Below are positions 8,485 through 15,860 of a stretch of 32,311 nucleotides of DNA, piece after piece. The notes under the pieces were generated by a model. The model saw only the letters and a program-made list of their open reading frames with translations, did no database searches and was not told the origin of the DNA. Origin of the DNA: Bacteroidales bacterium (GTDB lineage: Bacteria; Bacteroidota; Bacteroidia; Bacteroidales; WCHB1-69); the NCBI GenBank assembly GCA_016285615.1, contig JAEERB010000010.1, positions 1 to 32,311 of the forward strand. Direction: 5' to 3'. The position numbers and the translations under genes were made by a program. How positions within the stretch are numbered: the stretch's first letter is position 1; each line of letters starts with the position of its first letter.

Positions 8485-9557
8485 AAGATATAGGCAGTAT
8501 TTTCCCTTTGTATGATTCTGATTTGCAGACTGTTCCCGTAGAGGATGGTCGTGCTGTCAATAATGATTTGGTTTACTTTTCATTATGCAGAGAGGCGCTT
8601 TATGCCATTGCCGACAGCTTATGCAAAACCAATAAAAGGGTACTTCTGCCTGCCTATACTTGTGATACGGTTATCACTCCTTTTAAGGAGTTGGGATGGG
8701 AGTGTCACTATTTCTCAGTGGACAAAAATCTCCGGATGAATAGCGACAGTGTAAGGGCACAATATAAACAGCATCAGATTTCTCTCATTGTTGTCCATCC
8801 TTATTACGGCATGGAATTGAATCAAGAAGAGGAGGCGTTGCTGAAAGAGTTGCACGAACAAGGTTGTCGGATTGTGGTCGATGTTACCCAAGGGATCTAC
8901 ACCAAGCAGAATCTGGATTTTGTTGATTACTATGTGGGTAGTTATAGAAAATGGTTCAAGGTTCCTGATGGGGCATTTTTGAAATCCAAGCAGGGGGCAG
9001 CATCCATTCCGCAACCATTGGTTGAGAATGATGATTTTGTCGCAGTTCAGACGAGTGCCATGTATCTTAGAGGTGCTTATTTTCGTTCTCAGAATCAGTT
9101 GATTAAAGATATATCAATTAAATTGAACAAAAAGGCGGAAGGTCAGATTGACCATCATATCACCCCTCATAAGATGTCGTCGTTTTCTTATTCTATTTTC
9201 AAAGAAAAAAGAGAAGATCAATGCCAGACATCAAGAGTTGAGAATTATCGATATCTGTTTGAGAATCTTTCCAAAATAGAAGAGATTGAAGTTGTGTGTA
9301 GAGATATGGGTGAGGTAAAAACGGCGCCGTTGTATTTTACTTTCTACACCCAAGATAGGAAAGCCCTTCAGTTGGCCTTGGCCGAAGAACATATCTATGC
9401 GCCAGTGATATGGCCCGTGGTTTATGATGAAGTTATTATAGATGAGAGCATAAGATATATTTACGATTCATTATTAGCCATACCTATAGACCAAAGATAT
9501 ACTCAAGAGGACATGGCCAAAGTTGTTGAAATAATAAACCGTCATTACCATGGCTAA
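8481..9557 (+). CDS. Divergent PLP-dependent aminotransferase-fold protein
   Basis: A 358-residue protein whose layout matches fold-type I PLP enzymes of the DegT/class V kind. VLLPAYTCDTVITPF (about residues 54-68) resembles the usual PAYTC segment, Asp134 in CRIVVDVTQGIY sits where the PLP-nitrogen aspartate is expected, and Lys157 in VGSYRKWFKVPDGAFL is the candidate PLP lysine. Overall similarity to typical sugar aminotransferases is low, so the substrate may not be a sugar. I chose the ATG at 8481 (MKDIGSIF), which overlaps the previous stop by four bases, over the ATG at 8460. Its 3' end overlaps the next ATP-grasp gene by eight bases. The tight coupling to two ATP-grasp genes suggests a three-enzyme unit, for example making and ligating an amino-acid-like group. 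Confidence 0.6.
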   Translation: MKDIGSIFPLYDSDLQTVPVEDGRAVNNDLVYFSLCREALYAIADSLCKTNKRVLLPAYTCDTVITPFKELGWECHYFSVDKNLRMNSDSVRAQYKQHQISLIVVHPYYGMELNQEEEALLKELHEQGCRIVVDVTQGIYTKQNLDFVDYYVGSYRKWFKVPDGAFLKSKQGAASIPQPLVENDDFVAVQTSAMYLRGAYFRSQNQLIKDISIKLNKKAEGQIDHHITPHKMSSFSYSIFKEKREDQCQTSRVENYRYLFENLSKIEEIEVVCRDMGEVKTAPLYFTFYTQDRKALQLALAEEHIYAPVIWPVVYDEVIIDESIRYIYDSLLAIPIDQRYTQEDMAKVVEIINRHYHG

Positions 9558-10671
9558 GATTGCTGTTTTAGGAGCCAATGAGCCGTCGATACCCTTTTAC
9601 AGGCAGGCAAAAGCGCTGGGCTATTCTATTATAGGCATAGCATGGGCTGAAGGTGCCGTTTGTAAAGAGTATTGCGATAAGTTTTATCCTGTTTCTTTTG
9701 CAGAAAAAGAAAAAGTGTTAGAAATATGCAAGGCGGAACATGTTGATGGTATTACATCCTTTAGTTTGGAATCGGCGCTTCCTACGGTGGTTTATGTGGC
9801 GAAAGCCATGGGCTTGGTGGGTAATGATGAGTTGTGTCTCAAACTTACAGAGAATAAATATACACAGCGTCAAGCCTTTGAGCAAAACGGACTGCCTGTT
9901 CCGAAATACAAAAAAGTAAAGAAGGGTGATTTGTTGCAAGGTTTTGATTTAGAGTGTCCTATCATTGTTAAACCTTTGGATAGCGGAGGAAGCCAAGGCA
10001 TTACCAAATTGGATTCACAGGAAGGTTTGAAGGAGGCTTTGGAGGATGCCTTTGACCACTCGAGAACAGAACAGGCTATCATAGAGGAGTTTATAGACGG
10101 TCGCGAATTCAGTGTGGAATATCTTAGCTGCAAGGGCAAGCATTATTTTGTCCAAATTACCGACAAAGTAACAAGCGGTGCACCGCATTTTGTTGAATTA
10201 CAGCATCATCAGCCAGCTGATATTCCTGAAGACATGGCGTCCCGAATCAAAAATATGGTGGAAAAGGCCCTGACAGCATTGAAAATTGAGAACTCACCAA
10301 GTCATACGGAGATAAAACTCAATTCGCGTGGCGACTTGTATATCATTGAGATAGGAGCTCGTATGGGAGGCGATTTTATTACTTCCGATTTGGTGCGGTT
10401 GTCAACAGGCTATGACATGGTCAAAGGGGCGTTAGCGTTGGCTGTCGGCCAATTTGTTGAGCCTCAAATGAAACGAAATTTGTTTTCCGGCGTATACTTC
10501 TACAGCCAATTAGCTCCGTTTGTCGGCAAAGTTATTGAAAATCATTCGCAATATCCTGATATTGTGGAATATGAGTTGAAAGAGGGACCTTTGGTTGAAG
10601 TACATAGCAATGCGGACAGAAGTGGTTATTTGTTGTACCAATCGGCAAAAGAAAAATTAATATTAAAATAG
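9550..10671 (+). CDS. ATP-grasp carboxylate-amine ligase, second copy
   Basis: A 373-residue ATP-grasp enzyme only distantly similar to the one at 7285-8484. The N-terminal domain begins KIAVLGANEPSIPFYRQA. The ATP-binding lysine is Lys141 in CPIIVKPLDSGGSQGI, and the metal-site segment YIIEIGARMGGD has Glu267, with Asp275 where Asn is more usual. These features resemble amino-acid ligase and carB-like enzymes. The start codon lies within the end of the PLP-fold gene (eight-base overlap). Two ligases in one operon imply two separate amide-forming steps or two alternative substrates. The superfamily is clear, the reaction is not. Confidence 0.82.
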   Translation: MAKIAVLGANEPSIPFYRQAKALGYSIIGIAWAEGAVCKEYCDKFYPVSFAEKEKVLEICKAEHVDGITSFSLESALPTVVYVAKAMGLVGNDELCLKLTENKYTQRQAFEQNGLPVPKYKKVKKGDLLQGFDLECPIIVKPLDSGGSQGITKLDSQEGLKEALEDAFDHSRTEQAIIEEFIDGREFSVEYLSCKGKHYFVQITDKVTSGAPHFVELQHHQPADIPEDMASRIKNMVEKALTALKIENSPSHTEIKLNSRGDLYIIEIGARMGGDFITSDLVRLSTGYDMVKGALALAVGQFVEPQMKRNLFSGVYFYSQLAPFVGKVIENHSQYPDIVEYELKEGPLVEVHSNADRSGYLLYQSAKEKLILK

Positions 10672-10678
10672 TGACAAT

Positions 10679-11278
10679 ATGGAAAAGACGGTTTATTTCA
10701 GAGCGTTAGAAGATGAAGATGCTGTGTTGATTCATCAATGGAAGAATGATGATGAACTTAATGCGTACACCATAGGTCTTAATAAAAAAACCTGTTATGA
10801 AGAAGAGTTGGAATGGGTAAGGGCTCATAAAATGCATCATCCATATTCAGCCTATTGGGCTATTTGTGCGAAGGATACAGGAAAAATGGTGGGTTGGGCA
10901 TGTCTGACCAACATTCATTATATCAACAGTTCGGCCGAAACAGGTGCCATTGTCATCGGTGATCCGCAGTATCGTGATGGCTATGCATGGATTGAAACGA
11001 TTCTGTTTATGTTAGAATATGCTTTTGAAAGATTGAATTTGAATCGTCTGTACGGCAAGTCCATACTGGGGCATAAATCAAGCAATATGGTTGAGGAACT
11101 GATGTTTATGCCTCGTGAGGGACTGCTACGTCAGGCCGCATACAAGAACGGTCGCTTTTATGATGTTAGCTATGCCGCTATCCTGAGGGATGAGTATTAT
11201 GCCCATAAAAATGCTGGCGACTATGAAATGCCGGCTATTATACGCCGATTGAAACAGTTAAGAAAGTCATCCAAATGA
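10679..11278 (+). CDS. GNAT N-acetyltransferase of the RimJ/RimL type
   Basis: A 199-residue GNAT-fold protein that would transfer an acyl group from CoA or a carrier protein to an amine. The start VYFRALEDEDAVLIHQWKND is the usual beginning of RimJ/RimL-type members, and the segment GDPQYRDGYAWIETILFMLE corresponds to the cofactor-binding helix after the central strands, although the classic Q/RxxGxG/A loop is degraded. Such proteins (for example PseH) acylate 4-amino sugars in glycan pathways, which suits the DegT enzyme nearby. The stop codon overlaps the FabD-like start (ATGA at 11275-11278). Family membership is fairly sure; acyl donor and acceptor are inferred. Confidence 0.75.
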   Translation: MEKTVYFRALEDEDAVLIHQWKNDDELNAYTIGLNKKTCYEEELEWVRAHKMHHPYSAYWAICAKDTGKMVGWACLTNIHYINSSAETGAIVIGDPQYRDGYAWIETILFMLEYAFERLNLNRLYGKSILGHKSSNMVEELMFMPREGLLRQAAYKNGRFYDVSYAAILRDEYYAHKNAGDYEMPAIIRRLKQLRKSSK

Positions 11279-12207
11279 AAGCGCTAATATTTCCCGGACA
11301 AGGTTGTCAGAAAGAGGGTATGGGCAAAGACTTGTACGAGCAGTTTCCTAAGGCAAAGGAACTGTTTGAGCGTGCCAATGACTTTCTCGGTTATCGCATT
11401 ACCGATGTGATGTTCAATGGGACCGAAGAGGAGCTTATGCAGACCAAGAATACGCAGCCTTCGGTTTTCATATATGAAACGGTTTTGGCTCTTTGTCAGG
11501 ATGAGGTGAAGCCCGATGTGGTGGCGGGACACTCGCTCGGTGAGTTTGCCGCCCTCGTCATCAATGGCACCATCACCTTTGAAGATGGCCTGAATCTTGT
11601 GCTTAACCGCGCTGTTATTGGACAAAAGGCATGCGAGAAATATCCTACTGGCATGGGAGCTGTGATCGGTTTGTCGGACGAATATGTGGCACAACGCATC
11701 AAAGAGATCTGGGATGAGACGGGCGAACCTCTCTATTTTGCCAATTACAACGGTCCTGGCCAAGTGGTTATTTCGGGCAGCAAAAAAGCGGTGCGTGTCG
11801 CTTGCAAGGCCTTTATGAAAGAAGGCGCCAAGAAAGCTGTTCCATTGGCTATTAGTGGCAGTTTCCACACTCCTTATATGGATGAAGCCAGAGAGGAATT
11901 GGGAGAAATTATCAAAGCTACCCCGTTCAATACGCCGCATTGTTCTGTTTATCAGTGTGTTGATGCGCTTCCTCATACCGACCCTGTCGAAATCAAAGAA
12001 AATCTTATTCAGCATATCACGCACCCCGTCTTATGGACTTCGATGACGCTGAATATGGCGAAAGATGGCGTTGATAACTTTTTTGAGGTCGGCACAGACG
12101 ATACTCTCCAAAAAATCGTTAAGCGTATGTGTCCCGATTGTAACGTGACATCATTATTACATATTCCAACTTACGAAGGAAAAATTAAAGATTACTCAAT
12201 AGAATAA
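11275..12207 (+). CDS. FabD-like malonyl-CoA:ACP transacylase dedicated to this locus
   Basis: A 310-residue acyltransferase that would move a malonyl (or related) group from CoA to an acyl carrier protein. It opens with FPGQGCQKEGMG, has the nucleophile Ser87 in GHSLGEFAALV, and the catalytic His198 in SGSFHTPYM; an arginine near residue 112 (LNRAVIG) is in the place where FabD binds the malonyl carboxylate. Length and motifs are those of a complete, active enzyme. It is followed 21 bases later by an ACP gene and a FabG-like reductase, so it probably supplies extender units to a local assembly line rather than to housekeeping fatty-acid synthesis; genomes normally keep fabD with other fab genes. 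A housekeeping role cannot be excluded. Confidence 0.87.
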   Translation: MKALIFPGQGCQKEGMGKDLYEQFPKAKELFERANDFLGYRITDVMFNGTEEELMQTKNTQPSVFIYETVLALCQDEVKPDVVAGHSLGEFAALVINGTITFEDGLNLVLNRAVIGQKACEKYPTGMGAVIGLSDEYVAQRIKEIWDETGEPLYFANYNGPGQVVISGSKKAVRVACKAFMKEGAKKAVPLAISGSFHTPYMDEAREELGEIIKATPFNTPHCSVYQCVDALPHTDPVEIKENLIQHITHPVLWTSMTLNMAKDGVDNFFEVGTDDTLQKIVKRMCPDCNVTSLLHIPTYEGKIKDYSIE

Positions 12208-12228
12208 TTAAATATAAATCAATTAGTT

Positions 12229-12456
12229 ATGGATATTAAAGAATTCATAGAGAATTTTGCTGGGGAATTTGACGAGACCCCGATGGAAATGTTCACTCCC
12301 GAAACGGATTACAAAGCCCTTGATGAATGGAATTCATTGACTGCTCTTTCTATCGTTGCGATGGTAGATGAGGTTTATAATAAGACCATCACGGGTGCCG
12401 ATTTGCGTAATCACACTACCATAGCCGAATTGGCAGAATTTGTAGAAAATAAATAA
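12229..12456 (+). CDS. Acyl carrier protein, first copy
   Basis: A 75-residue acidic four-helix carrier protein. The phosphopantetheine attachment serine is probably Ser36 in LDEWNSLTALSIV; the usual Asp before it (DSL) is Asn here, while the following Leu and the downstream helix (VAMVDEVYNKTITGADLR) are normal. It sits between the FabD-like transacylase and the FabG-like SDR, two bases before the latter, so its role is to carry the growing acyl chain. The second ACP at 15628 is much diverged, so the two probably carry different substrates. Confidence 0.88.
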   Translation: MDIKEFIENFAGEFDETPMEMFTPETDYKALDEWNSLTALSIVAMVDEVYNKTITGADLRNHTTIAELAEFVENK

Positions 12457-12458
12457 AG

Positions 12459-13211
12459 ATGAACCCTTTTTCATTAGACGGTAAGACTGTCTTGATTACA
12501 GGTGCTTCTTCAGGTATTGGAAGGGGTATAGCCATCTCTTGTGCCGAAATGGGCGCCAAGGTCATTTTAAATGGTCGAAACCGCGAGCGATTAGAAGAAA
12601 CACTATCCCAAATGTCGGGTGCCGGGCATTTGATTATGCCATGCGACCTTTCGAAACAGGAAGATTTGGAAGCATTGGCTGACGCTCTGCCCGAACTCCA
12701 TGGCTGGGTAAACAGTGCCGGCATTCCTAAGGTGTGTCCTATCAAGCACTTTAATCGTGAGGACGTGGAAGAGATTTTTAATGTCAACATCACCTCCACC
12801 ATGCTCCTGCTGTCGATGTTAGTGAAAAAGAAGAAACTGAAACGCGGTTCGTCGGTGGTGCTCATTTCTGCCGTGACGGGCGCTTTTGTGGGCAGCAAGG
12901 GCGACACTTCCTATTGTGCCACCAAAGGTGCCGTGAACGGCTTTATGAAGGGTGCCGCATTGGAATTGGCACCGCAAGGCATCCGCATCAATAGCATCAA
13001 TCCAGGATTGGTGCCATCCAACAATCTGAACTTGGCCACTGCCATTGCCGGGGAAGAGCATCACACGGAAATCATGTTGGATAAATACCCCTTGAAACGC
13101 TTGGGAACACCTGAAGACATTGCCCATGGTGCCATCTATCTGTTGTCAGAAGCTTCGTCATGGGTAACAGGAACAAATTTGGTGATTGATGGCGGTTATT
13201 TATTGAATTAA
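12459..13211 (+). CDS. FabG-like short-chain dehydrogenase (3-oxoacyl-ACP reductase)
   Basis: A 250-residue classical SDR with the cofactor motif TGASSGIG (residues 14-21), the NSAG motif (about 85-88) and the catalytic residues Ser137, Tyr152 and Lys156 (YCATK). The C-terminal segment WVTGTNLVIDGGYLLN is typical of FabG-like reductases. The family reduces a 3-oxoacyl thioester on ACP to the 3-hydroxy form with NAD(P)H. Placement directly after an ACP and close to a ketosynthase III gene supports this over a sugar-reductase role, though SDR specificity is not readable from sequence. A 3-hydroxyacyl group is the predicted product, because no dehydratase or enoyl reductase gene is present. Confidence 0.85.
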   Translation: MNPFSLDGKTVLITGASSGIGRGIAISCAEMGAKVILNGRNRERLEETLSQMSGAGHLIMPCDLSKQEDLEALADALPELHGWVNSAGIPKVCPIKHFNREDVEEIFNVNITSTMLLLSMLVKKKKLKRGSSVVLISAVTGAFVGSKGDTSYCATKGAVNGFMKGAALELAPQGIRINSINPGLVPSNNLNLATAIAGEEHHTEIMLDKYPLKRLGTPEDIAHGAIYLLSEASSWVTGTNLVIDGGYLLN

Positions 13212-13215
13212 GAAT

Positions 13216-14742
13216 ATGAAAATCAATCTGATAGAATACTTTATCGAAACAACTAACCGCTTCCCCAATAGAACGGCGGTTAAGGAGGGTGACCGACAGA
13301 TTACCTTTGATGAACTGGATCGTAAAGCTCGCCAATTGGCTAAGGCCATTGTAGATACCTGTCAGTGCAAAAACCGCCCCATAGCCATGTTTATGCCCAA
13401 ATGCATTGAGGCGGCCGTCGCCGATTTGGCCATCACTTACAGCGGTAACGCTTACATGAATCTTGATGTGAAGAATCCCGCCGAGCGTTTGGGAAATATC
13501 TTCGCCTTGATTCAACCTGCGGCAGTGATTACTAATACTCGCTATAAGGCTGTAATTGAGCCGATTGCGGGCGACAAGGTTAAGGTCATCAATATTGAGG
13601 AGGTGACTGCTGAGGTTCCGGCGCAAACCTATTTTTTGGAACGCAACAGCGACCTTATCGACACCGATCCCTATTGCATCATCAATACCAGTGGCTCCAC
13701 AGGAACGCCTAAAGGGGTGGTGCTTAACCATAAGAGTTTCATCGACTTTATGGCGCAAACGTTCGATGAGTACAACTTCTCGGAAAACGATGTCATCGGT
13801 TCGCTTTCGCCTGTCGTATTCGACATTTGGAGCTATGAATTGTGCCTATTGCAAGGCAAGGGTGCCAGCATTGTGGTCATTCCCGACACCTATTCGGCAT
13901 TCCCTGTGAAGATTCTGCAACTGATGCAACAGCACAAGGTTAGCTATATCTTCTGGGTGCCGACCATTATGGTCAATATGGCCAATATGGGGCTGCTGGA
14001 GCAAGTGCCTCTGCCCGATTTGCGTCTCTGCTGGTTTGCTGGCGAAGTGTTCCCCACCAAGCAGTTCAACATCTGGCGTAAAAATCTGCCTCAAACCACC
14101 TTTGCCAATTTCTATGGTCCGATTGAAATCACGCTCGATTGCGTCTATTATACCATTGAGCGCGAGATTGCCGATGACGAGCCAATTCCCATTGGCAAGC
14201 CGTTCCGCAATACAAGCATTCTGATTTTGGATGAGAACAACCAGAATGTGACGGAGGCGAACAAGGAGGGCGAGTTGTGCATCCGTGGCACCTCTTTGGC
14301 TATGGGCTATTACAACAATCCTGAAAAGACTGCCGCCGCCTTTGTACAGAACCCGCTGAACCACAGTTATCCCGAAATCATCTATCGTACGGGCGACTTG
14401 GTGTTCATCAACGACCGAGGTGAAATTGTCTTCAAGGGTCGCCGCGACAGCCTCATCAAGCATTTGGGCTATCGCATTGAGTTGGGCGAGATTGAACATG
14501 TCATCATCAATACCTTAAAACTGGTGAAGAACGGCTGCGTGGTCTATAATCACCAGCGTAAAGAAATCACGCTCTATTACGAAGCAGAGCAAGAACTTAC
14601 CGCTGCCGATTTCCGTAAGGCCATCGGCAACACGTTGCCTAAATACATGATTCCTGTGGTTTATCACCATTTGCCAGAACTGAAGCGCAACACCAACGGC
14701 AAGATTGACAGGTTGTATTACAGCAAATTAGTGGAGGAATGA
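13216..14742 (+). CDS. DltA-like AMP-forming ligase (amino acid adenylation domain protein)
   Basis: A 508-residue stand-alone adenylating enzyme that would activate a carboxylate as acyl-AMP and load it onto a carrier protein. Motifs in order are: phosphate loop NTSGSTGTPKG (157-167), VFDIWSYEL (201-209), YGPIEIT (300-306), YRTGDL (391-396), KGRRDSLIKHLGYRIE (about 407-422) and the C-terminal lysine Lys496 in NGKIDR. Asp203 occupies the position that binds the alpha-amino group in peptide-synthetase and DltA adenylation domains, so an amino acid is a likely substrate. The Thr usual in YGPTE is Ile here. Its partner is probably one of the two local ACPs. It overlaps the following GNAT gene by four bases. 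Confidence 0.85.
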   Translation: MKINLIEYFIETTNRFPNRTAVKEGDRQITFDELDRKARQLAKAIVDTCQCKNRPIAMFMPKCIEAAVADLAITYSGNAYMNLDVKNPAERLGNIFALIQPAAVITNTRYKAVIEPIAGDKVKVINIEEVTAEVPAQTYFLERNSDLIDTDPYCIINTSGSTGTPKGVVLNHKSFIDFMAQTFDEYNFSENDVIGSLSPVVFDIWSYELCLLQGKGASIVVIPDTYSAFPVKILQLMQQHKVSYIFWVPTIMVNMANMGLLEQVPLPDLRLCWFAGEVFPTKQFNIWRKNLPQTTFANFYGPIEITLDCVYYTIEREIADDEPIPIGKPFRNTSILILDENNQNVTEANKEGELCIRGTSLAMGYYNNPEKTAAAFVQNPLNHSYPEIIYRTGDLVFINDRGEIVFKGRRDSLIKHLGYRIELGEIEHVIINTLKLVKNGCVVYNHQRKEITLYYEAEQELTAADFRKAIGNTLPKYMIPVVYHHLPELKRNTNGKIDRLYYSKLVEE

Positions 14743-15548
14743 TGCAACCGGCCACATCCATAGAGCAACTGCAAACTTTGTCGGCCGACATCCGCGCCAA
14801 GCGTCAAGGCTTTTTGACCAATTTTTACCTGGATGCCGACAAGCACGGTGTTTGGATTGCCAAAGGCGATTGTTTTGTGGAGAATGTGGGAAACACCTTG
14901 TTTATCATCAAACAAAATGCAGTTTTTTGGAATGTGTTCTATTGCAGCACTACGTTTGAACAGTTATCGGTTGATTTACAGCAATTTGCAAGTAGGCACA
15001 CTGACAAAACATTCGTTTTTGATGTGGTAGGTCGCGAGGTGCAGTGCCAGCCTGTGGTGGAGATGTTTCGGCAAAACGGTTTTACCGAGGCCACCTCTCT
15101 TGTGCGAATGACACGCATGACCGAGCCGATGGAATATGTGCCTGAGAAGTCTGTCAGAAAGGCAAGGAAGTCAGAGGTTGCTGAAATATATACGCTTCTG
15201 CATCAATATTTTGACGAGAAAACGGAGCAGATTCCCTATTTGGAAGAATTGGAGAATTATGCAGACCAAGGCCATGTGTTGGTTTGCGAAGAAGAGGGAA
15301 AAACCGCTGGTTTTTTAATCTATGAGCTTAACGCAACCACGCTATATCTGCGCTATTGGTTCACGCACCCCGATTTCCGCGATAAGAAGGTCGGTTCGCG
15401 CTTGCTGAGAAGATTCTTTGAAGAAGGCAAAACAACTAAGCGTCAATTGTTTTGGGTGATTCGCACGAACGAAAATGCCATTAAGCGGTATCGACATTAT
15501 GGTTTTGTGGAAGAGAACATGCTGGATTATGTGATGGTCAACCACTAA
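14739..15548 (+). CDS. Two-domain GNAT-family acyltransferase
   Basis: A 269-residue protein. The C-terminal half (about residues 140-265) is a GNAT domain with the cofactor-binding segment FRDKKVGSRLLRRFFEEG and the final strand motif ENAIKRYRHYGF. The N-terminal half has a weaker GNAT-like pattern (VGREVQCQPVVEMFRQNGF) and could be a degenerate second copy. It is translationally coupled to the adenylating enzyme (ATGA overlap), which suggests that it takes the aminoacyl or acyl group activated there and moves it to the aminosugar. It is the last gene before a small hairpin and a new promoter. The family call is good; donor and acceptor are inferred. Confidence 0.75.
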   Translation: MMQPATSIEQLQTLSADIRAKRQGFLTNFYLDADKHGVWIAKGDCFVENVGNTLFIIKQNAVFWNVFYCSTTFEQLSVDLQQFASRHTDKTFVFDVVGREVQCQPVVEMFRQNGFTEATSLVRMTRMTEPMEYVPEKSVRKARKSEVAEIYTLLHQYFDEKTEQIPYLEELENYADQGHVLVCEEEGKTAGFLIYELNATTLYLRYWFTHPDFRDKKVGSRLLRRFFEEGKTTKRQLFWVIRTNENAIKRYRHYGFVEENMLDYVMVNH

Positions 15549-15562
15549 CTTGAGTGGCTTTT
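15542..15562 (+). terminator. Possible weak intrinsic terminator after the two-domain GNAT gene
   Basis: A five-base-pair stem CCACT/AGTGG with a six-base loop is followed by CTTTT. It overlaps the TAA of the GNAT gene and lies just before a promoter-like sequence. The stem is short, so termination is likely partial if it occurs at all. Confidence 0.35.
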
Positions 15563-15575
15563 CTGCGGTTCATCC

Positions 15576-15605
15576 TTTGTTACATTGTTAAAATTTGTAC
15601 TTTTG
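15576..15605 (+). promoter_or_regulatory. Internal promoter ahead of the second ACP/ketosynthase pair (TTTG-18-TACTTTTG)
   Basis: TTTG at 15576-15579 and TACTTTTG at 15598-15605 match the Bacteroidetes -33 and -7 elements (TTTG and TAnnTTTG), with an 18-base spacer close to the usual 19 or so. Transcription would start around 15612, leaving a leader of roughly 15 bases before the ATG at 15628. The 79-base gap in which it lies is one of the longer ones in this operon. Confidence 0.6.
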
Positions 15606-15627
15606 TAAATTCAAATTCAAGTGCTTT

Positions 15628-15858
15628 ATGAAAGAACAAATCATCAAGATTTTAACGGAATTGCGCCCTGAGTTCGACTTTACGCAAGAAGGTGTGGACT
15701 TCATCGAAGAGGGTATGCTGGATTCGTTTGATATCGTCACTTTGGTCGATGAAATAGAAACGGCTATGGGTGTCGCTATCAGCGGTATGGATGTGGTTCC
15801 GGAAAATTTTTGCAACATTGAGGCCATTTGTCAAACCATTGAGAGAAATAGAAAATAG
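15628..15858 (+). CDS. Acyl carrier protein, second copy (DltC-like in size)
   Basis: A 76-residue carrier protein with the attachment serine Ser33 in GMLDSFDIVTLVDEIE and a normal downstream helix. The frame is open upstream to a TTG at 15595, but the ATG at 15628 gives a standard ACP N-terminus (MKEQIIKILTELRPEF). The DSF motif and overall sequence set it apart from the first ACP (WNSL). The ketosynthase III gene starts two bases after its stop, so it is the natural carrier for that enzyme. It has its own promoter-like sequence. Confidence 0.87.
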   Translation: MKEQIIKILTELRPEFDFTQEGVDFIEEGMLDSFDIVTLVDEIETAMGVAISGMDVVPENFCNIEAICQTIERNRK

Positions 15859-15860
15859 TT

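Noticed and set aside
11284..12024. Open frame of 246 codons opposite the FabD-like gene
   Set aside because: The sense strand encodes a complete FabD-like enzyme with Ser and His catalytic motifs; this is its antisense.
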